Shown: positions 28,716-38,338, counted from the first letter of the stretch. The stretch: 45,606 nucleotides of DNA from Pelotomaculum sp. PtaU1.Bin035 (GCA_002067965.1 MVRN01000037.1:1-45606), one strand, 5' to 3'. Notes: generated by a model from the sequence alone, not told the origin. Made by a program: numbers and translations.

Positions 28716-30626
28716 AATAAGATCAAGCCATTTTTCCATATGGTCCTGCATGGCCGTCCTGGCCTGATCCAGTTCTTCCTGCCGTAGTTGACAGGCCTGG
28801 TAGTCCCGGTACTCCTCCGGTTGGTACAGCTCCTTTTCCAGGCGAAAGATGAGTTCCTCCAAGCCGGCAATTGCCTGTTCCAGATCGGTGATCTGGCGCT
28901 GGCGTTTGCGCTTTTGACGTTCTTCCTCTTTTTTTTGTAAGTATTGTTCCTTTTCAGGGGTTTTATTGATGGGTTCAGACTCTTTAGGCCCGGGTTTACC
29001 TGCTAATTGCAGTTGTTGGGCTTTTCGGCCCAGGTAGTAGTCGTAGTTGCCCAGGCAGTTGGTTATGCCGTTTGTGGATAGTTCCATTACCCGGGTGGCC
29101 ATTTTGTTGATAAAGTAACGGTCGTGAGAAACAAAAAGGATAGTACCCGGATAACCGGACAGCGCGTCTTCCAGCGCCTCTTTGCTGGCCAGGTCCAGGT
29201 GGTTGGTGGGCTCATCCAATAACAGGAAATTGGACTTCTGCAACATTAAGGCGGCCAGGGCAAGGCGGGACTTTTCCCCGCCGCTCAAGTCCGCCACATT
29301 TTTATGGACGTCATCACCACTGAATAAAAATCTGCCCAGCGCTTTGCGTATGTCTGATTCATCCATGCGGGGGTACCGGTCCCATAGTTCGCGCAGCACA
29401 TTTTTATCCCGGCTGAACGCTTGCCGCTCTTGTTTGTAATACCCAATTTGAACCAGGCTTCCTTGCCGGACTCGCCCTCCAATGGCCGGGAGAAGCCCGG
29501 CGATGGTTTTGAGCAGGGTGGACTTGCCAACGCCGTTGGGGCCGATCAGGACCACCCGCTCTCCCTTGCTGATTTCAAAGTCCAGCCCATGTGCCAGGAC
29601 CAGACCGGGATAGCCTATGGCAAGGCCCTTTACCTGAAGCACTTCCTGGTTGCTTGGGCGATTGACGTTAAAAGAAACGCTTACCCGGCGCTCTTTGCCC
29701 GGCCGGGCCAACCGGTCCATTTTTTCAAGCGTCTTCAAACGGCTCTGAGCGCGCCCGGTGGTATCCTTAGCCGCGATATTGCGCCGCACAAATTCTTCCA
29801 TGCGGGCAATTTCCTCTTGCTGCTTTTTGTACGCCTTAAGCTGTTGTTCGGCCATTTCGGCTTTCTGCCGGACAAAACTTGTGTAGTTCCCAGTGTAGCG
29901 GGTAAAGCCGGCGCCGTCGAGTTCATAAATCACCTTGATCAGGGCGTCCAGGAAGTAGCGGTCATGAGAAACTACCAGCACCGCTCCCCGGTACGACTGC
30001 AAATATTGTTCCAACCAGGTGAGGTTGTCCATGTCCAGATAATTGGTAGGCTCGTCCAGGATTAGTAAATCCGGTGCTCCAAGCAGGCAGCGGGCCAGGG
30101 CAAGGCGGGTTTTTTGCCCGCCGCTCAGCGTATTCACCGGGGTATTGTAGTCCATGTTTCCAAAGTTGAGCCCGTGCAATACGCCGCGAATATTGGCCTC
30201 GTATTCGAAACCGCCCTTACTCTCGAAAAGGAATGAAAGGGTATCGTAATCCTGGAGCAGTTGCCGGTAAGCGGTATCATTGCCCGCCAGTGCCGGGTCT
30301 CCCATGCGGTTTTCCATTTCTCTGAGATGTTTCTCGGTCTCAATCAGGCGGGCATACACTGAAAGCATCTCATTCCAGATGCTCCGTCCCGATTCCAGTC
30401 CGCTGTCTTGAGCTAAATAAGATACCGTTAAGCCTTTGGACAAGATCACTTCCCCTTCGTCCGGCGGCAAGGCTCCGGTAATTATTTTCAACAGGGTGGA
30501 CTTTCCCGCTCCGTTTACGCCTACAATGCCGGCCAAATCCCCTTCTTGAACAATAAAATTCACATCGGCCAATACACGGTGGGCTCCAAACGATTTGGAT
30601 ACGTGGACCGCCTGCAGCAGGATCAA
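28707..30626 (-). CDS. ABC-F family ATPase (YdiF/Uup-like)
   Basis: Soluble double ABC ATPase without membrane domains; ABC-F proteins act on ribosomes, resolving stalling or giving antibiotic resistance. The 639 residues contain GVNGAGKSTLLKI (36-48), LSGGQKTRLALARCLL (near 163), a linker rich in Lys/Arg/Glu (the P-site contact region), GPNGVGKSTLLKTIAG (near 357), LSGGEKSRLALAAL and a C-terminal coiled coil with basic residues (about 545-639). The length matches YdiF. A TTG start follows AGAGGTGA. The gene opposes the replication fork, unlike most neighbours. No resistance role can be assigned. Confidence 0.92.
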   Translation of the reverse strand: MILLQAVHVSKSFGAHRVLADVNFIVQEGDLAGIVGVNGAGKSTLLKIITGALPPDEGEVILSKGLTVSYLAQDSGLESGRSIWNEMLSVYARLIETEKHLREMENRMGDPALAGNDTAYRQLLQDYDTLSFLFESKGGFEYEANIRGVLHGLNFGNMDYNTPVNTLSGGQKTRLALARCLLGAPDLLILDEPTNYLDMDNLTWLEQYLQSYRGAVLVVSHDRYFLDALIKVIYELDGAGFTRYTGNYTSFVRQKAEMAEQQLKAYKKQQEEIARMEEFVRRNIAAKDTTGRAQSRLKTLEKMDRLARPGKERRVSVSFNVNRPSNQEVLQVKGLAIGYPGLVLAHGLDFEISKGERVVLIGPNGVGKSTLLKTIAGLLPAIGGRVRQGSLVQIGYYKQERQAFSRDKNVLRELWDRYPRMDESDIRKALGRFLFSGDDVHKNVADLSGGEKSRLALAALMLQKSNFLLLDEPTNHLDLASKEALEDALSGYPGTILFVSHDRYFINKMATRVMELSTNGITNCLGNYDYYLGRKAQQLQLAGKPGPKESEPINKTPEKEQYLQKKEEERQKRKRQRQITDLEQAIAGLEELIFRLEKELYQPEEYRDYQACQLRQEELDQARTAMQDHMEKWLDLIEE

Positions 30627-30699
30627 GATGATTCACCTCTTTTCACCTATCCAGTTTACAATAGCTCCCCGGGGTTTTACAAGCGTGAGAGCAATATTA

Positions 30700-30742
30700 T
30701 AAGAAGCATAAATTTGCTTTGGCTGCAAACTTATGCTTCCGT
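30700..30742 (-). terminator. Hairpin after the PRC-barrel gene
   Basis: AAGCATAA (30704-30711) pairs with TTATGCTT (30731-30738), and inside it TTTGC pairs with GCAAA. T-richness on the minus side is moderate. It lies between the PRC-barrel stop and the ABC-F start. Confidence 0.55.
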
Positions 30743-30770
30743 TCACAACAATATTGTCTTGTTTATCATC

Positions 30771-31556
30771 TTATGCCGGCGGTGGGGCGTCTTTGTAGCC
30801 TTCGTTGTTGCTTGCGGGAGGAGCGTCTGTTTTCCCGGACGCTTCTTCTCGGGCGGTGTTTTTATGTTCCCGCGTCTTTTCCTCTGTTTCAGCTTCATTG
30901 ATATTTTCCGGATCGGGTATTATCCCGGTTTTTTTGTCTTTCCATACTTTATTATTAATGCTTGCTCCCAGTTCCTTCGTTTTTTGTATTGTGCTGTTCA
31001 AGATATGGCCGGTAGATTCCTTAAGGCTTTTAACTGTTTCCTGCAGGCCGCCGTCCATCTTAAAAATATTTTCGACACCCTCGCTGGTTATGATAGTCAC
31101 TTCTTTACCAAGAGTGCGGACGAAGAAGATATCCAGAAAGGCCCGCCCATTAATCACACTGTCGATCAGGTTCCCGGAGAACTCCAACCCGGCAATGGCG
31201 CCGGTTGCCAGATCAACACAATACTCGTCTACAAAACCCAGTACCGTTCCGTTCTCGGCTACCATTTTGGAGCCGATTATTCCCACCTTGTCTTTTAAGA
31301 GTTTCACAATATCCGATAATGAACCCGACTTTTCAACGCAGGAATTTTTTTCAACGGTAATGGCGTCGTTGCCCACGCTATGGACCTTATGGTAAGGGAT
31401 AAAACGTTGCTCTTTAAACCAGCCCTTTTGTTCAATGATCAGCGCTGCCAATTTTTTACTCGCGGGATCTACCACCAGCCCTTTAACAGTGCCGATTTGT
31501 TGGCCTTCCTCCAGGCTAATAACAGACAAGGAGGTAATTTGTCTGCTCCTCTTCAT
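30771..31556 (-). CDS. PRC-barrel domain protein
   Basis: A 261-residue protein with two PRC-barrel repeats (about 3-75 and 80-155), recognised by LSVISLEEGQQIGTVKGLVV and by GSKMVAENGTVLGFVDEYCV. PRC barrels occur in RNA-processing and sporulation-linked proteins (YlmC/YmxH type); the role here is unknown. The C-terminal 60 residues are rich in Lys, Glu, Ala and Pro and are probably disordered. The ATG at 31556 is preferred because GGGGGT lies eight bases upstream. It is divergent from pth. Confidence 0.82.
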   Translation of the reverse strand: MKRSRQITSLSVISLEEGQQIGTVKGLVVDPASKKLAALIIEQKGWFKEQRFIPYHKVHSVGNDAITVEKNSCVEKSGSLSDIVKLLKDKVGIIGSKMVAENGTVLGFVDEYCVDLATGAIAGLEFSGNLIDSVINGRAFLDIFFVRTLGKEVTIITSEGVENIFKMDGGLQETVKSLKESTGHILNSTIQKTKELGASINNKVWKDKKTGIIPDPENINEAETEEKTREHKNTAREEASGKTDAPPASNNEGYKDAPPPA

Positions 31557-31730
31557 ATTTATGTACCCCCGCTTCTCCAAAATTTTCTTAGCTAATTGAT
31601 ATGCTCAAAATGGAATATTTATTACAAATATAGGGAATAATAGGCAAAAAGACATGAAACTAATTTGCCCTTCCAAACATAAGACCGCCGGGTTACAATT
31701 AGGTGGAGATTAGACGCGGGAGGAGCAATG

Positions 31731-32297
31731 ATGAAAATAATTGTCGGCCTGGGCAATCCGGGAAGGGAATATGCCGCAACAAGGCATAATATTGGTTTTA
31801 TGGTGATTGACCGGCTGGCTGTTGCCTTAGGCGTCACAATAAAGAAAAAAATGTTTATGGCGATGGTTGGCCAGAGTCTGATTAATGGAGAAAAGGTTCT
31901 TTTAGTTAAGCCTCAGACCTATATGAACCTAAGCGGGGGCGCGGTGGGGGCTTTGCTGAAATGGTACAAGATAACTGCTTCCGACCTGCTGGTCGTCTAT
32001 GACGACATGGACCTGGAGCCTGGGAAGCTGCGCCTTCGGCCCCGGGGGGGGGCGGGCGGGCATAAAGGAATGCAGTCGATTATTCAGGTGATCGGCACAG
32101 AAAATTTCCCCAGGCTAAGGGTTGGGATCGGCAGGCCGCCGGAGTCTGATTTTGAAACTGTCGATTACGTCTTGGGCAGTTTTGGCAGTGGTGAAGCTGA
32201 AGCTATGGAAGAGGCGCTCGACCTGGCGCTGGAGGCCGCCGTTTGCGCTGTGCGCGACGGGATTGAGCGGGCGATGAATCTTTACAACAGAAGGTGA
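31731..32297 (+). CDS. pth: Peptidyl-tRNA hydrolase
   Basis: Releases tRNA from peptidyl-tRNA dropped by ribosomes. The 188 residues show GLGNPGREYAATRHNIGFMV at the N-terminus (Asn and catalytic His), PQTYMNLSG and VVYDDMDLEPGKLRLRPRGG, GHKGMQSI and FPRLRVGIGRPP. Of two adjacent ATGs (31728, 31731), the second has better spacing from GGGAGGAG. The downstream gene overlaps it by four bases. In Bacillus pth (spoVC) is likewise followed by fin and mfd. Confidence 0.96.
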   Translation: MKIIVGLGNPGREYAATRHNIGFMVIDRLAVALGVTIKKKMFMAMVGQSLINGEKVLLVKPQTYMNLSGGAVGALLKWYKITASDLLVVYDDMDLEPGKLRLRPRGGAGGHKGMQSIIQVIGTENFPRLRVGIGRPPESDFETVDYVLGSFGSGEAEAMEEALDLALEAAVCAVRDGIERAMNLYNRR

Positions 32298-32731
32298 GCG
32301 TTTCGCTGGATTCCTGCAGAGAAGCCAATCTTGCGATTTTATCCCTGGCTGCCGCGTTATTTGCGGTAGCGCTGGCCTGGCAATTGAACCTGGCGCTGGC
32401 GCGCTTACCCGGTACATATAGGGTTTACCTGGCGCCCCTTTCGGAGGAGGCTGCCAAGACCTGCACAGCGGTATATACAGGCGCATCTTTATTTTTTACC
32501 CACGCACTGTTCGGCGCCGCGGAAGCGGCCTGGGAGTTATTATCCCAACGCCGCAACGGCTTTTATGCCGGGATGGCGGCACTGGCGAGCCATTCGATTT
32601 TTGGTATAATCTCTGTCTCTGTATTTGAGCTTTATGACGCGACGCTGCCCGCTCTTGTTGCCGGATACCTGGCGCATACGGCCTGGAACTTCATTGTAGC
32701 AACCATGGTCAACTCTGGAAGAAAACATTGA
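32294..32731 (+). CDS. Small PrsW-like membrane protein
   Basis: A 145-residue protein with about four hydrophobic helices. Conserved polar spots resemble the PrsW/CPBP intramembrane metalloprotease group: SEEAAKTCTA (EExxK), then HALFGAAEAAWE (His and Glu in helices), HSIFG and HTAWN. It is shorter than PrsW (about 200 residues) and may be a minimal form. The GTG start overlaps the pth stop (GTGA), so it is coupled to pth. If active it could cleave a membrane anti-sigma factor; this is inference. It is inserted between pth and fin, absent from that place in Bacillus. Confidence 0.6.
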   Translation: MSVSLDSCREANLAILSLAAALFAVALAWQLNLALARLPGTYRVYLAPLSEEAAKTCTAVYTGASLFFTHALFGAAEAAWELLSQRRNGFYAGMAALASHSIFGIISVSVFELYDATLPALVAGYLAHTAWNFIVATMVNSGRKH

Positions 32732-32747
32732 GAAAGGAGGGCCGGCT

Positions 32748-32954
32748 TTGAGACTTTCTTATGTTTGTGGATGCTGCGACACGGCCGTTGGTGAAATAAA
32801 TCTTCCCGGGCGTCCGCCCGGTTGTGCTGGAGCCGGCTTGACGGGTATGGCGCGGCGGGATATAATAATTTTAAGTATTCCTTGCGGCGACTGCCGTGAA
32901 ACATTGTACGGTGGAAATGAAAAAACCTTTTATGGTCGCTCTGTTATCGACTGA
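32748..32954 (+). CDS. fin: Fin-type anti-sigma-F factor (YabK)
   Basis: A 68-residue cysteine-rich protein with CGCC near residue 7 and CGDC near 46, matching the two CxxC zinc knuckles of Fin. Fin is a small forespore protein that shuts off sigma-F during the switch to sigma-G; in Bacillus it lies between pth and mfd, exactly as here. Sequence identity looks low (the middle is Gly/Pro-rich), so the call rests on the cysteine pattern, size and position. A TTG start follows AGGAGGG. A terminator follows. Confidence 0.72.
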   Translation: MRLSYVCGCCDTAVGEINLPGRPPGCAGAGLTGMARRDIIILSIPCGDCRETLYGGNEKTFYGRSVID

Positions 32955-32990
32955 TAAATTTACGTTTCAAAGAATACCTTGACAAGGTCC

Positions 32991-33026
32991 AGAGCTTTAG
33001 CCGTGGATATGCTAAAGCTCTTTTTG
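32991..33026 (+). terminator. Terminator after fin
   Basis: AGAGCTTTAGC (32991-33001) pairs perfectly with GCTAAAGCTCT (33011-33021), followed by TTTTG. It separates the pth-fin cluster from mfd. Confidence 0.88.
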
Positions 33027-33047
33027 TGATGTATTGGAGGACGCCTT

Positions 33048-36000
33048 ATGCGTGGCATATTAAAACCGCTGCAGAACTCTGCCGAGTTTAGCAGCCTGAT
33101 CCTTGGGATTGAAAAGAAACTAAAGCAGCAGCTGCTCATTGGCCTCGCTGGCGCTCAGCGCAGTTACCTGCTTGCCGGTCTGGCCGGGGAAATCGCTCCG
33201 CTGCCCATGCTGGTGATCACGCCGGGTGAGCGGGAAGCCGGTATTTTGGCGGATGAACTGGCAGGTATTTTACCTGGTCTTCTGGCCAGGCAATTCCCTG
33301 TCTGGCAGCTATTACCGCACCATGTGCTCGCCCAAAGTAAAGAGGTGGCAGCCCAGCGCCTGCAAGTGCTGGAAAGTCTGTCCAAAGGCGAAAACGTCCT
33401 GGTGGTCGCCCCGGTGGAAGCCGTGTTAAGGCGCTTGATCCCGCCTGGCGAATTTAAGTCGCCGGTCTTGCGCCTGGCGACAGGTGGGCGGGTAGACCTG
33501 GCAAGATTATTAACGGGGTTGCTGACGCTTGGTTATGAGCGGGTCGACCTGGTGGAGGAGCGGGGCCATTTCGCTATACGCGGCGGCATTTTGGATGTTT
33601 TTCCAATGACTGCCCATAGGCCGGTCCGGCTGGAATTCTTTGATGACGAGGTGGATTCGATCCGTTGTTTCAGTGCCGTAACCCAGCGCTCTGAAGAAAA
33701 AATAGAAGAATTGTCAATATTTCCGGCCAGAGAAATGATCGTCGGCAGTGAACCGGCCTGGATGGATGCCCGTCAGGCGATAGAGCGGGAATATAAAGAC
33801 CAAATGAATAAGTTGAACCAGTCCGGCAACACCGGGGCAAGCCGGCAGCTCAGCGAGCGGGCCGGAGAGGCGCTGGAGGGCTTGGGAGGTTACTTTAACG
33901 GGGTTGAGCAATATCTGCCATTTTTTTATCGTGAGACAGTTACTCTTTTTGATTACCTGCCTGCCGGCGCTCTGGTTTTTGTCGACGACCCCGAGCGGGT
34001 TAAAGATGTGGCGCAGGCTGTTCAGCGGGAGCGTGCCGAAACCAACAAAGAATTGTTGGCAAAAGGGCGTATTCTTCCTTCTCAGTTTCTTAGTTATGCC
34101 GATTGGGATCATATCAGGGAGTCCCTCTCCGTCCGTCAGGTGGTCTACTGCTCTCTGCTGCCGCGCCGGATTCATTATATAAAGCCCCAGAATATCATTA
34201 ATTTTCCCGGAAAAGCGATACCCAGCTTTCTGGGAAACCTGGAAATGCTGGCGGGAGAAATCAAACAGTGGCGCAAATCAGGTTACGCCGTGGTATTGCT
34301 GGTGTCGGGCCACCAGCGGGCGCAGCAGCTTCTTTCGTCTCTGCTGGAATACAAGATAGAGGCGTTTTTCGCCGGTTCGCTGGAAGGACACGTACGGGCA
34401 AGCAATGTGGTGATTACCACTGGTAACCTGGGAGAGGGTTTCGAACTTCCTTCCTGCCGGCTGGCGGTAATCACCGAGTCAAATATCTACGGCCAGCGCA
34501 AGAGTCCGCGCAAAGAGCGGAAGCACTCTGAGCGCCTGACTCCCTTTGTTGATTTAAAAGTGGGCGACTACGTTGTTCACGTCAACCATGGGATTGGCCG
34601 CTATTTGGGCGTGTCCCCCCTGACCATTGCGGGCATCAAGAAAGAGTACTTGCTTGTCAAGTATGCCGGGGAGGATAAGTTGTACGTTCCGGTGGATCAG
34701 GTCGGGCTTATCCAGAAGTACCTGGGCAGCGAAGGAGAGGCGCCCCGGTTGTCCCGCCTGGGCGGTGGCGAATGGGCGCGGGTCAAGAGCAAGGTCAAAG
34801 AGGCAGTCAAAGAGATGGCCCAGGAACTCCTGGCGCTTTACGCGGCGCGGGAAACAGTGAGAGGCTACGCGTTTGGGCCGGATACGGTATGGCAGCGGGA
34901 GTTTGAAGAAGCCTTCCCGTATGAGGAAACGCCCGACCAAATCCGCGCCGTGGAAGAAGTTAAGGCTGATATGGAACGCAGCCGCCCGATGGACCGGCTG
35001 CTTTGCGGGGACGTGGGCTACGGTAAAACGGAAGTAGCGCTGCGGGCGGCTTTTAAGGCTATTATGGAGGGGAAGCAGGTGGCCGTGCTGGTCCCTACCA
35101 CTATCCTGGCGCAACAGCATTATAACACCTTCCGGGAAAGGTTTGCCGGCTACCCGGTTAATGTGGAAGTACTCAGCCGCTTCCGGACACCCCGGGAACA
35201 ACGCCAAGTGTTGCGGGGATTGGAACAGGGTAATGTCGATATCGTAATCGGAACCCACCGGCTGGTCCAGGAAGACGTGCGTTTCAAAGACCTGGGACTC
35301 CTGGTAGTGGATGAGGAACAGCGTTTCGGCGTAGCCCACAAGGAGCGTTTGAAGTTTATCCGCAAGAATGTGGATGTTCTCACATTGTCCGCCACTCCTA
35401 TTCCACGCACACTGCATATGTCCATGGTGGGATTAAGAGATACCAGCATTTTGGAAACTCCCCCCAAAGACCGCTATCCAATCCAGACCTATGTGCTGGA
35501 CGAGGACCCGGTTCTGTTCCGGGAGGCTATCAGGAGGGAGTTAAGCCGGGGCGGGCAGGTATTTTTCGTTTACAACCGGGTTTTAGATATGGAACGGGTA
35601 GCGTCATGGCTGCAGGGAATGGTTCCCGAGGCCAGCATCGCCATAGCCCACGGCCAGATGAAAGAAGACGACCTGGAGCAAGTTATGCTGGATTTTCTGG
35701 ACGGCAAATTGGACGTGCTGGTATGCACTACCATTATTGAAAACGGACTGGATATTTCAAACGTAAACACCCTCCTGGTCAAGGAAGCAAGTATGATGGG
35801 CCTGGCGCAGCTTTACCAGCTCAAAGGGCGGGTCGGCCGTTCCAACCGCCTGGCTTACGCCTACTTCACTTTTCGAAAAGACAAGGTTTTGGGCGAAGCC
35901 GCCGAAAAGCGCCTGGCTGCCATCCGGGAGTTTACCGAATTGGGATCAGGATTTAAAATAGCCATGCGCGACCTGGAAATTCGGGGAGCGGGCAATATTT

Positions 36001-36623
36001 TGGGGGCGGAGCAGCACGGGCATATCGCCGCGGTGGGATTTGACCTTTATTGCCGTATCCTGGAAGAGGCCGTCAAGGAGGCCAATGGCGAGATAGTTAC
36101 ACCGGTGCTGGAAACCACCATTGAACTGCCGGTAGAGGCATATATTCCAGATTCATATATATCAGATACCAACCAGAAAGTGGAAATTTACAAACGCATC
36201 GCCGGTCTGACCACTCCGTCCGGCTTGTCCGGTCTGGAAGATGAATTGGTGGATCGCTTTGGAGATCTGCCCGGGACTGTGCTAAACCTGCTTGAGGTGG
36301 CAAAGGTGAGGGTGCTGGCCGGGCGGCTGAGAGTAAAAAAAATCAGCCTTCTGCCCGGGCAATTCCGCCTGCTGTTTGACCGGGAGCATCCCCTGGCTGG
36401 AGAGGACCTGGTGGCGTTGAGCCAGCGATACCAAAACCGGGTAAAGTTTAACAACACAGGGGAAGAATTTGAAATTAAGCTGAAGATTTCGGGTGATGGC
36501 TGCGGCGACAGCCGCTTTTTGCTCAGCCGGCTGGAAGAATTATTGGAGGTTTTAGGGTGTTCCCGCCAGGAGGGGGCGGCATTTATTGCCAAAAAAACAC
36601 CCGGGGTTGTCACGAATAAGTAA
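33048..36623 (+). CDS. mfd: Transcription-repair coupling factor Mfd
   Basis: DNA translocase that removes stalled RNA polymerase and recruits UvrA. The 1191 residues contain the UvrB-homology N-part (VLRRLIPPGEF, GGILDVFP), the RNA-polymerase-interaction domain (DYVVHVNHGIGRY near 505), helicase motifs (LLCGDVGYGKTEVALRAAFK, VVDEEQRFGV, TLSATPIPRT, AHGQMKE, GRVGRSNR) and the C-terminal TRCF domain. ATG with GGAGGA upstream. Full length and intact. Confidence 0.97.
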   Translation: MRGILKPLQNSAEFSSLILGIEKKLKQQLLIGLAGAQRSYLLAGLAGEIAPLPMLVITPGEREAGILADELAGILPGLLARQFPVWQLLPHHVLAQSKEVAAQRLQVLESLSKGENVLVVAPVEAVLRRLIPPGEFKSPVLRLATGGRVDLARLLTGLLTLGYERVDLVEERGHFAIRGGILDVFPMTAHRPVRLEFFDDEVDSIRCFSAVTQRSEEKIEELSIFPAREMIVGSEPAWMDARQAIEREYKDQMNKLNQSGNTGASRQLSERAGEALEGLGGYFNGVEQYLPFFYRETVTLFDYLPAGALVFVDDPERVKDVAQAVQRERAETNKELLAKGRILPSQFLSYADWDHIRESLSVRQVVYCSLLPRRIHYIKPQNIINFPGKAIPSFLGNLEMLAGEIKQWRKSGYAVVLLVSGHQRAQQLLSSLLEYKIEAFFAGSLEGHVRASNVVITTGNLGEGFELPSCRLAVITESNIYGQRKSPRKERKHSERLTPFVDLKVGDYVVHVNHGIGRYLGVSPLTIAGIKKEYLLVKYAGEDKLYVPVDQVGLIQKYLGSEGEAPRLSRLGGGEWARVKSKVKEAVKEMAQELLALYAARETVRGYAFGPDTVWQREFEEAFPYEETPDQIRAVEEVKADMERSRPMDRLLCGDVGYGKTEVALRAAFKAIMEGKQVAVLVPTTILAQQHYNTFRERFAGYPVNVEVLSRFRTPREQRQVLRGLEQGNVDIVIGTHRLVQEDVRFKDLGLLVVDEEQRFGVAHKERLKFIRKNVDVLTLSATPIPRTLHMSMVGLRDTSILETPPKDRYPIQTYVLDEDPVLFREAIRRELSRGGQVFFVYNRVLDMERVASWLQGMVPEASIAIAHGQMKEDDLEQVMLDFLDGKLDVLVCTTIIENGLDISNVNTLLVKEASMMGLAQLYQLKGRVGRSNRLAYAYFTFRKDKVLGEAAEKRLAAIREFTELGSGFKIAMRDLEIRGAGNILGAEQHGHIAAVGFDLYCRILEEAVKEANGEIVTPVLETTIELPVEAYIPDSYISDTNQKVEIYKRIAGLTTPSGLSGLEDELVDRFGDLPGTVLNLLEVAKVRVLAGRLRVKKISLLPGQFRLLFDREHPLAGEDLVALSQRYQNRVKFNNTGEEFEIKLKISGDGCGDSRFLLSRLEELLEVLGCSRQEGAAFIAKKTPGVVTNK

Positions 36624-36662
36624 ATTAATATATAATGGCATTATTGAAAGGGGATAAAGCAA

Positions 36663-37646
36663 ATGCGTAAAAAGTTAAAGTTTTGGCTCCTGGCGCCGGC
36701 GGCACTGGCTATACTAATGTTCTCGGGCTGCGGCGGTGATATAGTGGCAACGGTAAACGGCGAGAAAATCACCGGCAAGGAGTTAGAGCAGCGGGTTGAC
36801 GAAGTTAAAACCAGCATGGAAAAACAAGGGGTTGATTTCAGTGGGGATAACGCTAATGTCTATATGGAGTCCCTTCGAAAAAAGACACTGGAAGATATGA
36901 TTGACAGCAAGTTAATACTACAGGAGGCCAGAAAATCGGGCAAGCTGACACCGGAACAGGTCCAGGAAAAAATAAAGCCTCTAAAAGAGCAGTTTTCTTC
37001 CGGGGAAGAGTATGAAAATTTTTTGGATCAAGTGAAGATGAGTGAAGAGGAAGTTGCGTATATTTTAAACCTGCAGGAGCAGGTGACTAAAGATGTGCCG
37101 CCGGTATCCGAGGAAGATGTTAAAAAATATTACGATGAAAATCAAAAACAGTTCGAACAGCCAGAACAACTCCAGGTCCGGCATATCTTATTCTTTTCCG
37201 GTGATCAGGACACACCGGTGAAGCACACTGACACTGAAGCAAAGCAAATGGCTGAAGAGGTAATTGCCCAGTTAAATCAGGGCAAGGACTTCGCCGAACT
37301 GGCCAAGGAAAAATCTGAAGATAGTGCCACAAAGGACAACGGCGGGCTGTATACCTTTAGCGAGGGTCAGGCGGTTAAAGAGTTTTCAGACGCGGCGTAC
37401 GCTCTTGGGCCGGGTGAATATACTCAGAGTCCGGTCAAGACCGAATACGGCTATCATGTAATTAAAATGGAGAAAAGAATACCCGCCGTACAATATTCTT
37501 ATGACCAGATAAAGCAGCGCCTGGCCGATCAGTTGTCTGAGCAGGCAAAGCAAGGCAAGTTCAATGATTTTATGCAGGAAGTCAGAAATAAGGCCACTAT
37601 TGTAAATAAACTTGCAGAAAAAGAAGAAAGCAACTCAAAAAAATAG
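36663..37646 (+). CDS. PrsA/SurA-like parvulin lipoprotein
   Basis: Extracytoplasmic peptidyl-prolyl isomerase that aids folding of secreted proteins. The 327 residues begin with a lipoprotein signal (hydrophobic 7-20, lipobox FSGC with Cys23), then a SurA-N-like helical domain (VNGEKITGKELEQRV onward), then a parvulin domain (about 170-275: LQVRHILFF, FAELAKEKSEDSATKDNGG, VKTEYGYHVIKM), then a helical tail rich in Gln, Glu and Lys. It follows mfd, as in related Clostridia. Confidence 0.9.
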   Translation: MRKKLKFWLLAPAALAILMFSGCGGDIVATVNGEKITGKELEQRVDEVKTSMEKQGVDFSGDNANVYMESLRKKTLEDMIDSKLILQEARKSGKLTPEQVQEKIKPLKEQFSSGEEYENFLDQVKMSEEEVAYILNLQEQVTKDVPPVSEEDVKKYYDENQKQFEQPEQLQVRHILFFSGDQDTPVKHTDTEAKQMAEEVIAQLNQGKDFAELAKEKSEDSATKDNGGLYTFSEGQAVKEFSDAAYALGPGEYTQSPVKTEYGYHVIKMEKRIPAVQYSYDQIKQRLADQLSEQAKQGKFNDFMQEVRNKATIVNKLAEKEESNSKK

Positions 37647-37693
37647 AAAATACAACGAAAAGTTGAAAATAATTATTAGCGATTGGAAAAAAA

Positions 37694-37724
37694 TGAATAA
37701 ACGGTTCCCTCCCGATATATACTA
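37694..37724 (+). promoter_or_regulatory. Candidate sigma-G promoter of spoVT
   Basis: TGAATA (37694-37699), 18 bases, then TATACTA (37718-37724), close to the sigma-G pattern GNATR/CATNNTA. spoVT is sigma-G dependent in B. subtilis, which supports this reading. Confidence 0.6.
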
Positions 37725-37777
37725 TCATAGAAGGTTATTTCGTGAATATTTACTGGTAAAGGAGGGATGAGAAATTA

Positions 37778-38338
37778 ATGAAAGCTACGGGCATAGTCCG
37801 CCGCATTGATGATTTGGGGAGAGTTGTAATTCCTAAAGAAATAAGGAGAACGCTAAGAATCCGTGAAGGCGATCCGCTTGAGATTTTCGTCGACAGGGAC
37901 GGTGAGGTAATCTTAAAAAAATACTCGCCAATAGGTGAGTTGGGAGACTTTGCCAAAGAATATGCAGATTCTTTATATGAAGCTCTGGGACACATCGCCT
38001 GTATTGCCGACCGGGACAACGTTATTGCCGTTTCCGGCGCTCCAAAAAAGGAATTCTTAAATAAACCGATCGGAATTGCTGTTGAAAAAGTTATGGATGA
38101 TCGAAAAGCCGTGATTATCAATAATCCGGGAAAAGATCCTTTTTGTAATGATTGTATGACCGTTGAAGACGGTGAATGTAGATATTCCTCCGAAGTTATA
38201 GCTCCGATTATCGCCGAGGGAGATCCAATTGGAGCTGTTATTTTGGCTACGAAAGAGCCTGATAAGAAAATGGGCGAGATGGAGCTGAAACTGGCCGAAA
38301 CCGCTGCCGGTTTCCTGGCGAAACAAATGGAGCAGTAG
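37778..38338 (+). CDS. spoVT: Stage V sporulation regulator SpoVT
   Basis: Forespore transcription factor that adjusts sigma-G genes. The 186 residues have an N-terminal AbrB swapped-hairpin DNA-binding domain (1-50: MKATGIVRRIDDLGRVVIPK) and a C-terminal GAF-like domain (55-180). A ribosome site (AAAGGAGG) lies upstream and the sigma-G-like promoter about 60 bases before the start. It is a marker of true endospore formation. Confidence 0.95.
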   Translation: MKATGIVRRIDDLGRVVIPKEIRRTLRIREGDPLEIFVDRDGEVILKKYSPIGELGDFAKEYADSLYEALGHIACIADRDNVIAVSGAPKKEFLNKPIGIAVEKVMDDRKAVIINNPGKDPFCNDCMTVEDGECRYSSEVIAPIIAEGDPIGAVILATKEPDKKMGEMELKLAETAAGFLAKQMEQ

